The notes beneath the pieces were generated by a model. That model was not told the origin of the DNA. It searched no databases and was given only the letters and a program-made list of their open reading frames with translations. A stretch of DNA of 36,425 nucleotides from Deltaproteobacteria bacterium. GTDB taxonomy: Bacteria; Myxococcota; JACRCW01. The first letter of the stretch is position 1; the number at the start of each line of letters is the position of its first letter. The translations under genes were made by a program, and so were the position numbers. The stretch covers positions 1-36,425 of the forward strand of contig JACRCW010000110.1 in assembly GCA_016218805.1 (NCBI GenBank), written 5' to 3'. Positions 31,578 through 36,425 of this stretch are shown here, piece after piece.

Positions 31578-32615
31578 ATGTCACGAGCGGGCGCAGGTGG
31601 CCTGGTGATGATGGTGGTTGTCGCGTCGGCAGCTGCGCGCTGCGATGCGCCGCCCGTACAGGTCGAAACGGGCTTGAAGTACCAGGTCGACCCGCAGAAC
31701 GGTCGCGCCTTCCTCGCGTCGCGCCGGGAACGGGCAAACGCCGTCATCGCTCGCGCCAAGGAGTGGCTCAGCAGGATTGACGTTGATCCCGTTGATTTGC
31801 GGCGCCGAGGCTTCAAGGGCAAGAAGCACTTCGTCGAGGCGCTTGACACGTACGCCTGGCAGTTACGGTTTGCCGATGTGCGCGAGCGTCCACACGTGCT
31901 GGCGCGTGCGCAGCCCCTGGTCAACCACGCGTCACGGCCCGAATACCACGACATGACCGGCAATCCAGAGGAAGCGTTCAGGCAAGACGCGACGTCGTAC
32001 CTCCGCGCGGCGTATCTCCTGGAAAAGTTGGGCGTGGATACAACGGCGTACCGCGCTGAGATGCACAAAGTGCTTCCGCGCCTGAACGCGCATCTTGGAA
32101 GTCGTGGCGTCCATCAACGCATGGCGTTTAGGTGGTACTACCGGCATTTTGGTTGGCCGTACCCTGCCAGCATGGAGGCGAAGGACACCGAGGGCGTCAT
32201 CGCCACGCGTCGATCGCCGTACGAGATGAAGGTGGGGGACGTGTACGACCTCACGCACGAGATCTTCGTGCCCTTCGATTTCGGTCACCAACCACAACTG
32301 AATCCGTTCTTCGATGAAGACCGCGCGTACCTGCTGCGCGCTCTCGTGCCCGTCACCGCCGTTCAAATCAGCAAGCGCAACTCGGACACGACGGCGGAGT
32401 TGGTGACCTGCCTTGCCCTGCTTCGCCTTACGCACCTGCCTGTTTTCGAGGATGCGGTGGATTTCCTGCTCAGCGCGCAGAACGCGGACGGTTCATTTGG
32501 GGACTACAGCCGCTACGAAGACAGTGACGGGGCGGCGACGCCGGTGACGCGGTATCTGCACAACGTCGTCGTGGTCCTCGACGCATTGCTGTTTGCATTT
32601 CAGGCGCCCCCCTGA
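31578..32615 (+). CDS. Secreted protein of unknown function with an alpha-toroid-like C terminus
   Basis: The ATG at 31578 gives a signal-peptide-like start, MSRAGAGGLVMMVVVASAAA, with a short AAGG upstream; an in-frame extension to 31302 looks non-coding. The 345-residue product contains Asp/His/aromatic-rich phrases (YHDMTGNPEEAF, YDLTHEIFVPFDFG, AELVTCLALLRLTHL). It ends with LLSAQNADGSFGDYSRYED and a helical TRYLHNVVVVLDAL. The QxxDGSxG segment is characteristic of repeats in alpha/alpha-toroid folds such as terpene cyclases and related domains. I do not recognise the family with certainty. Codon use is less GC-biased than the flanks. The upstream gap 31243-31577 shows no convincing gene. 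Confidence 0.65.
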   Translation: MSRAGAGGLVMMVVVASAAARCDAPPVQVETGLKYQVDPQNGRAFLASRRERANAVIARAKEWLSRIDVDPVDLRRRGFKGKKHFVEALDTYAWQLRFADVRERPHVLARAQPLVNHASRPEYHDMTGNPEEAFRQDATSYLRAAYLLEKLGVDTTAYRAEMHKVLPRLNAHLGSRGVHQRMAFRWYYRHFGWPYPASMEAKDTEGVIATRRSPYEMKVGDVYDLTHEIFVPFDFGHQPQLNPFFDEDRAYLLRALVPVTAVQISKRNSDTTAELVTCLALLRLTHLPVFEDAVDFLLSAQNADGSFGDYSRYEDSDGAATPVTRYLHNVVVVLDALLFAFQAPP

Positions 32616-32785
32616 GGCGGACACGCTCGGAGTCAGATCAACGATGGCGATCTTGGAGTCGCTGCCACCGCCAGCCCGCGGCTCGTCCGCCCTGCTGGAC
32701 CCGTTGTGTCCGCCCAGACGCGCTCCGCCCCTTCCCCGTGCCGCCCCGCGTGGGCTAGGCCCGTGGCGCCACCCCCGGAGGACGG

Positions 32786-33631
32786 ATGCTGAACCCGCAG
32801 GAGCTGCTCATTGACGCCTGTGCCACGCGCCTGGAGCACAGCTACGCAAGGATGTACGGCGGGGCGGAGCCGCACGTGCCGCAGATCATCACCTGGGCGT
32901 GCCGCATGGCGCTGGAGACCATCTCCAACAGTGACGCGCTTTACCACGACGTGGAACACACGGTGATGGTCACGCTGGTGGGCCAGGAGATCCTGCGCGG
33001 GCGGCACCTGGCGGAGGGCGGCATCACGCCGCGGGACTGGCTGCACTTTTCGCTCAGCCTGCTGTGCCATGACATTGGCTACGTCCGTGGCATCTGCCGC
33101 GAGGACCAGGGCGGCCGCTTCAGCACCGGGCGCGCGGGCGAAACGGTGAGCGTCCCCGAGGGCGCCACCGACGCGGCCATGACGCCGTACCACGTGGACC
33201 GTGGCAAGCACTTCATCCGCGAGCGGTTCGGCGGGCACAAGCTCATTGATGCCGAGGAGATTGGGCGCAACATTGAACTGACGCGCTTTCCGGTTCCCAA
33301 GGACACCGACCACCAGGGCACGTTGGACCTGCCGGGGCTGGTGCGCGCTGCGGACCTGGTGGGGCAGCTGGCGGACCCGTCCTACCTGCGCAAGCTCCCG
33401 CGGCTGTTTGCGGAGTTCCAGGAGACCGGCGCCAACGACAAGCTGGGCTACCACACGCCGGCAGACCTGCGGCGCGGCTACGCGGGGTTCTTCTGGAACG
33501 TGGTGACGCCGTACATCCGGGATTCGCTGCGCTACCTGCAGCGCACCCACGAGGGGAAGCAGTGGATTGCCAGCCTGTACGCGCACGTGTTCGCGGTGGA
33601 GCACGAAGCGCCCCCGCACTCCCAGGCGTGA
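32786..33631 (+). CDS. HD-domain phosphohydrolase
   Basis: The 281-residue product starts at an ATG with GGAGGA upstream. It has the metal ligands of the HD superfamily: H54 and H58 in LYHDVEHTVMV, and the H95-D96 pair in LLCHDIGYVRG, with a later Asp in VRAADLVGQLAD. The YHDxxH arrangement resembles the YHNxxH signature of class-I cyclic nucleotide phosphodiesterases, suggesting a phosphoester substrate, but a real assignment is not possible by eye. A gene for a FAH-like protein begins 7 bp after its stop, so the two are probably co-transcribed. No signal peptide. The GC-rich gap in front (32616-32785) has no other recognisable gene. Confidence 0.82.
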   Translation: MLNPQELLIDACATRLEHSYARMYGGAEPHVPQIITWACRMALETISNSDALYHDVEHTVMVTLVGQEILRGRHLAEGGITPRDWLHFSLSLLCHDIGYVRGICREDQGGRFSTGRAGETVSVPEGATDAAMTPYHVDRGKHFIRERFGGHKLIDAEEIGRNIELTRFPVPKDTDHQGTLDLPGLVRAADLVGQLADPSYLRKLPRLFAEFQETGANDKLGYHTPADLRRGYAGFFWNVVTPYIRDSLRYLQRTHEGKQWIASLYAHVFAVEHEAPPHSQA

Positions 33632-33638
33632 GGCTCCC

Positions 33639-34415
33639 GTGAAGCTGGCCAGCCTGGATGACGGGACCCCGGACGGTTCGCTGCACGTGGTCAACCGTGC
33701 GCTCACCCGCGCCGCCAACGCCACGCGCGTGGCGCGCACCCTCCAGGCGGCCCTGGACGGCTGGGACACCGTGGGCCCGCGCCTGGCTGAGCTGGCTGCG
33801 CGCCTGGAGGAGGGCGCGGTGCGCGACGCGTTCCCATTGGACGTGGCGCGCACGCTGGCGCCGCTGCCGCGCGCCCACGCGCTGCTGCGCACGGATGCGC
33901 ACGGCGCGCTGTACCCGGCGTGTTCAGACTGGTTCCTGCCGCCCCACGCCCCGCCCCAACACGCGCCGGTGCTGTTGCGCGGCGCCCTTGCCGCCATCCT
34001 GCCGCACACCGCCCGCGGGACGGCCGCCTCCGCCGTGCACGTCCCGCTGCTGTGCCTGCTGGCGGATGTGGAGCTGGAAAAGCCCCACGGCCCGCTGGAC
34101 CGCTTCCCGCCCGCCGCCATGGGCCCGGTGGCCGTGTCCCCGGACGAGTTGGGAAGTCACTGGCAGCACGGCCGCGTGGACCTGCCGCTGGTGGTCACGC
34201 ACAACGGTGAGCCGGCGATCACGCCCTGCCCGGCGGTGGCGCACGCGGCACTGGTTGCCGCCGCCTGCCGCCGGCGCGCGGTGGCGCCGGGGACGTTGCT
34301 CTTGGGCCCCGCCGGGGAGGCGGTGCGCATCGGCCTGGGTGACACGGTGAAGGTGGAGGCGCTGGCCGGCGGACACAGCGTGTTCGGCGCGGTGGAACAG
34401 GGCGGCCCGCCCTGA
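33639..34415 (+). CDS. Degenerate FAH (fumarylacetoacetate hydrolase)-family-like protein
   Basis: The 258-residue product starts at GTG 33639, 7 bp after the HD gene. Its beginning, VKLASLDDGTPDGSLHVVNR, with LQAALDGWDTVGPRLAEL and APLPRAHALL, matches the N-terminal cap of FAH-family hydrolases. MGPVAVSPDELGSHWQHGRV plus DLPLVVTHNGE matches a conserved late segment. The region between, which should hold the metal-binding Glu/Glu/Asp (DFEAE-like), is shortened to a hydrophobic stretch (HVPLLCLLADVELEKPHGP), and the GSGT-type loop is LLGPAGEAVRIG. It is about 70 residues shorter than active relatives. It is therefore probably a non-enzymatic relative or a decaying gene kept open. Codon use is normal, which argues for a working protein. 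Confidence 0.7.
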   Translation: MKLASLDDGTPDGSLHVVNRALTRAANATRVARTLQAALDGWDTVGPRLAELAARLEEGAVRDAFPLDVARTLAPLPRAHALLRTDAHGALYPACSDWFLPPHAPPQHAPVLLRGALAAILPHTARGTAASAVHVPLLCLLADVELEKPHGPLDRFPPAAMGPVAVSPDELGSHWQHGRVDLPLVVTHNGEPAITPCPAVAHAALVAAACRRRAVAPGTLLLGPAGEAVRIGLGDTVKVEALAGGHSVFGAVEQGGPP

Positions 34416-34418
34416 GGC

Positions 34419-34880
34419 TCACAGGAAGCTGACGGCGAACATGGCCACGCCGCACGTCACCAGCGCGGCGCCCACCACCCCCAGGAACGCCGCGGCCACC
34501 GTCGTGGTGGACGTGAAGCCCTTGCGCTCGGTCGCATCTCCGGGGAACGGCAGCGCGCTGACATTGACGATGAGGAACGTCACCACGCCGGTGGACAGCG
34601 CCAGTCCCAGCGTCGCCAGCCCCACCCCAGCCACGAACAGGCCGGCGAGATGCTCCTTGAGATCGAACTTCCCCTTCTTGGCCGGCGCCAGTGCGGCCGC
34701 CGGAGCGGTTGTCTCCACGGGTGCGGGGGCCGCGGCGGGCAGGGCCGCAGGCTCGGGGGCGGCTGGCGGCGGGGCATCCGGGGAGGCGGCGGGCGGGGGC
34801 TGCGACGGGACCTGGGGGAGCGCCCCGTCGGGGCTCTGCACAGGCAGCAGCAACAGGAAGGCAAGCGAGGCGGCGGACAT
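34419..34880 (-). CDS. Small membrane protein with Pro/Ala-rich linker
   Basis: The ATG at 34880 (MSAASLAFLLLLPVQSPDGA) gives a signal peptide or signal anchor. A Pro/Ala-rich low-complexity part to about residue 70 and a short basic stretch (KKGKFDLKEHL) follow. Then come two transmembrane helices (AGLFVAGVGLATLGLALS and AAAFLGVVGAALVTCGVAMF) separated by a polar loop with ERKGFTST. No known domain. Its stop lies 3 bp from the stop of the convergent FAH-like gene, so no terminator fits between them. Probably real from codon use; function unknown. Confidence 0.65.
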   Translation of the reverse strand: MSAASLAFLLLLPVQSPDGALPQVPSQPPPAASPDAPPPAAPEPAALPAAAPAPVETTAPAAALAPAKKGKFDLKEHLAGLFVAGVGLATLGLALSTGVVTFLIVNVSALPFPGDATERKGFTSTTTVAAAFLGVVGAALVTCGVAMFAVSFL

Positions 34881-35011
34881 GGCGGGCACGGTAACGCCGC
34901 CCCGCGGCGTCACGCAAAGCTGCCGTGCGGGTGGGATTCGGGAGGAGGTCACGCCGCACCATGCGTGACGTGCTATGAATGGCTCATCAACAACCTTGTG
35001 AGGAGGGATTG

Positions 35012-35044
35012 ATGTTGCAGGTGATGCTGGTCCTTGTGGGTTGA
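35012..35044 (+). other. Possible 10-residue leader peptide ORF upstream of rsgA
   Basis: AGGAGG at 35001-35006 is placed 5 bases before ATG 35012, which opens MLQVMLVLVG and a TGA at 35042. The frame is very short, but the ribosome-binding site is the best in the surrounding 300 bp and rsgA begins 163 bp later. It may be a leader peptide, a remnant of a longer gene, or chance. The remaining gap 34881-35207 contains no recognisable gene. Confidence 0.25.
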
Positions 35045-35207
35045 GGCGCCGTCCGCGGCCCCGCCGACTTTGGGAGTGCGGTGCTTGGCACCGCGGTCCT
35101 GCTTGGCTGCGTGGACGCGCCTCCCGTTCTTGTCGCGCTGGCACCGCGCCGGACGCCATGACGGCGTCTTGCGCGGAGACCTGTCCACACGAGCACCAGG
35201 AAATCCC

Positions 35208-36281
35208 ATGGACCTCCACCGTCTGGGCCTCACCCCGTTCTTCCAGGATGCATTTGAGAAACTGAATCAGCCGTCCCTGCAGCCCGCGCGCATCATTCGC
35301 GAGGACAAGGGCGCCTTCACCGTCGCCACCGCGGAGGGCATGACCCGCGCCATCCTCCGCGGTCGCCTGCGCCGGCTGCCGCCGCAGGAGCAACCCGCAA
35401 CCGGAGACTGGGTCGCCGTGCTGCCGCTATCCGGCGAGGACAAGGTGGTCATTGAGGCGGTTCTTCCCCGTCGCACCGTCTTCATGCGCAAGCGCGCGGG
35501 CGAGGTGACGGAAGCGCAGGTGGTGGCCGCCAACGTGGACACCGTGCTGCTGGTCATGGGCCTGGACGAGGACTTCAACGTCCGCCGCCTGGAACGCTAC
35601 CTGGCGCTGGCCCGCGACAGCGGCGCCACACCGGTGGTGGTGCTCAACAAGCTGGACGTGGCACCCGCGTTGGACTCCCAGCTTTCCGCAGTGGGTGACG
35701 TCGTCGGCAACACGCCGGTGGTCGCACTGAGCGCGGCGTTCGGCATCGGGCTCGACGGGCTCGCGCCCTACCTCACCGCCGGCAACACGCTCGCGCTGCT
35801 CGGCTCGTCCGGAGTGGGCAAGAGCACCATCATCAACGCGCTGCTTGGTGAGGCCCGCCTGGACACAAAAGCGGTGCGCGCGTCTGACGGGCGCGGCCAA
35901 CACACCACGACGTTCCGGGACATGGTGCTGCTCCCCGGCGGCGGCGCGGTGATGGACACGCCGGGCATGCGTGAGCTGCAATTGTGGGGCGATGAAGCCA
36001 CCGTGGACGGCTCGTTTCCCGACGTGATGGCGCTGGTGGCGGCGTGCCGCTTTGTGGACTGCCGGCACGGGAGCGAGCCGGGTTGCGCCGTGCGTCAGGC
36101 GCTGGAGAGCGGTGCGCTGGATGCGGACCGCCTGGCCAGCTGGCGGCGCCTGCACGACGAGGTGGTGCAGCTTGGCCTGCGCCTGGAGGAGCGGCACGCG
36201 CGGCAACGCGTGGAGGACAAGCGCATAGGCAAGCTGCGCAAGGAGTTGGTGTTGAAACCGAGCAAGCGACGTTGGGAGTGA
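35208..36281 (+). CDS. rsgA: Ribosome small subunit-dependent GTPase RsgA
   Basis: RsgA is a circularly permuted GTPase that checks maturation of the 30S subunit. The start at 35208 (MDLHRLGLTPFFQDAFEK) has AGGA 8 bases upstream; an extension to 35034 is not homologous. The 357-residue product has an OB-fold N domain to about 105 (TGDWVAVLPL), then G4 NKLD near 148, the P-loop GSSGVGKST near 205 and G3 DTPG near 253, in the permuted order. A C-terminal zinc-binding motif follows (CRFVDCRHGSEPGCAV) and a basic tail KELVLKPSKRRWE. Length and motif order are normal. Confidence 0.95.
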   Translation: MDLHRLGLTPFFQDAFEKLNQPSLQPARIIREDKGAFTVATAEGMTRAILRGRLRRLPPQEQPATGDWVAVLPLSGEDKVVIEAVLPRRTVFMRKRAGEVTEAQVVAANVDTVLLVMGLDEDFNVRRLERYLALARDSGATPVVVLNKLDVAPALDSQLSAVGDVVGNTPVVALSAAFGIGLDGLAPYLTAGNTLALLGSSGVGKSTIINALLGEARLDTKAVRASDGRGQHTTTFRDMVLLPGGGAVMDTPGMRELQLWGDEATVDGSFPDVMALVAACRFVDCRHGSEPGCAVRQALESGALDADRLASWRRLHDEVVQLGLRLEERHARQRVEDKRIGKLRKELVLKPSKRRWE

Positions 36282-36425
36282 CCCGGTACTTGATTAGCGG
36301 CCCCGTCGGCTCCGGGCTTGCCTGGCTCGAAATGCGGCGCGGCGATGTGTCCAATGGAGGCTGGGAGCGGGCCCGTGGTTGGGGGGTCCACTCCTGTTGG
36401 CACGGGATGCCGAGCCGGCGGCGTG

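Noticed and set aside
36282..36425. A possible plus-strand start of a new gene at the right edge (MRRGDVSNGG...).
   Set aside because: No ribosome-binding site, no recognisable domain and incomplete at the window end.

Overview
This is a gene-dense, very GC-rich stretch of chromosome with strong G/C bias at third codon positions, which is why long open frames lie opposite almost every gene. The content suggests a Gram-negative bacterium with an LPS-containing outer membrane (LptD, CpoB). The signalling proteins (DUF4388, PilZ, a pseudokinase/receiver fusion) and the lineage-type secreted proteins suggest the Myxococcota or a related former deltaproteobacterium. That placement is inference from gene content; no rRNA marker is present.

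Left part (1-11.3 kb, minus strand): a co-directional run reads coaE, a cyclic-nucleotide-binding regulator, a class-II-phosphodiesterase-like metallo-beta-lactamase-fold protein, accD, folC, an AMIN-domain envelope protein and lptD. After lptD comes an XRE/ImmA-type regulator-protease split by a frameshift, then a 29-codon gene remnant ending beside a GC-rich hairpin element. Upstream of coaE is about 1.1 kb without a convincing gene, filled by an 81-bp tandem array flanked by a duplicated segment of about 160 bp.

Middle (11.3-19.3 kb): a small exported protein, then a tetraheme cytochrome coupled to ResB and a small helical protein. A cysteine-rich exported protein follows whose start is obscured by a hairpin repeat. 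Next are a cluster of tandem and inverted repeats, a GH57 glycosidase, the overlapping pair hslV-epmA, and an orphan nucleotidyltransferase of different codon use.

Right part (19.3-36.4 kb): a minus-strand cluster cpoB - LysM protein - stand-alone acyl carrier protein - 778-residue signalling fusion. The fusion combines a pseudokinase, a GspE/MshE-type N domain, a receiver with Glu at the phospho-acceptor position, and DUF4388. Divergent from it is an ATP/ADP-translocase-like membrane protein with a long HEAT-repeat tail, followed by a 21-bp minisatellite between convergent genes. Then come a PilZ/zinc-ribbon protein, a trypsin-like protease without a signal peptide, a possible 17-residue Cys-rich peptide gene, a frameshifted Uma2 nuclease, a secreted protein of unknown role, an HD-domain hydrolase paired with a degraded FAH-like protein, a small membrane protein and rsgA.

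The most unusual items are the four-module pseudokinase/receiver fusion and its operon with an orphan ACP, the hairpin-repeat family and the array that seems derived from it, the phosphodiesterase-like protein with a broken metal motif beside a cNMP-binding regulator, and the tiny CPTC peptide ORF. No CRISPR array, tRNA, rRNA or insertion sequence was seen.
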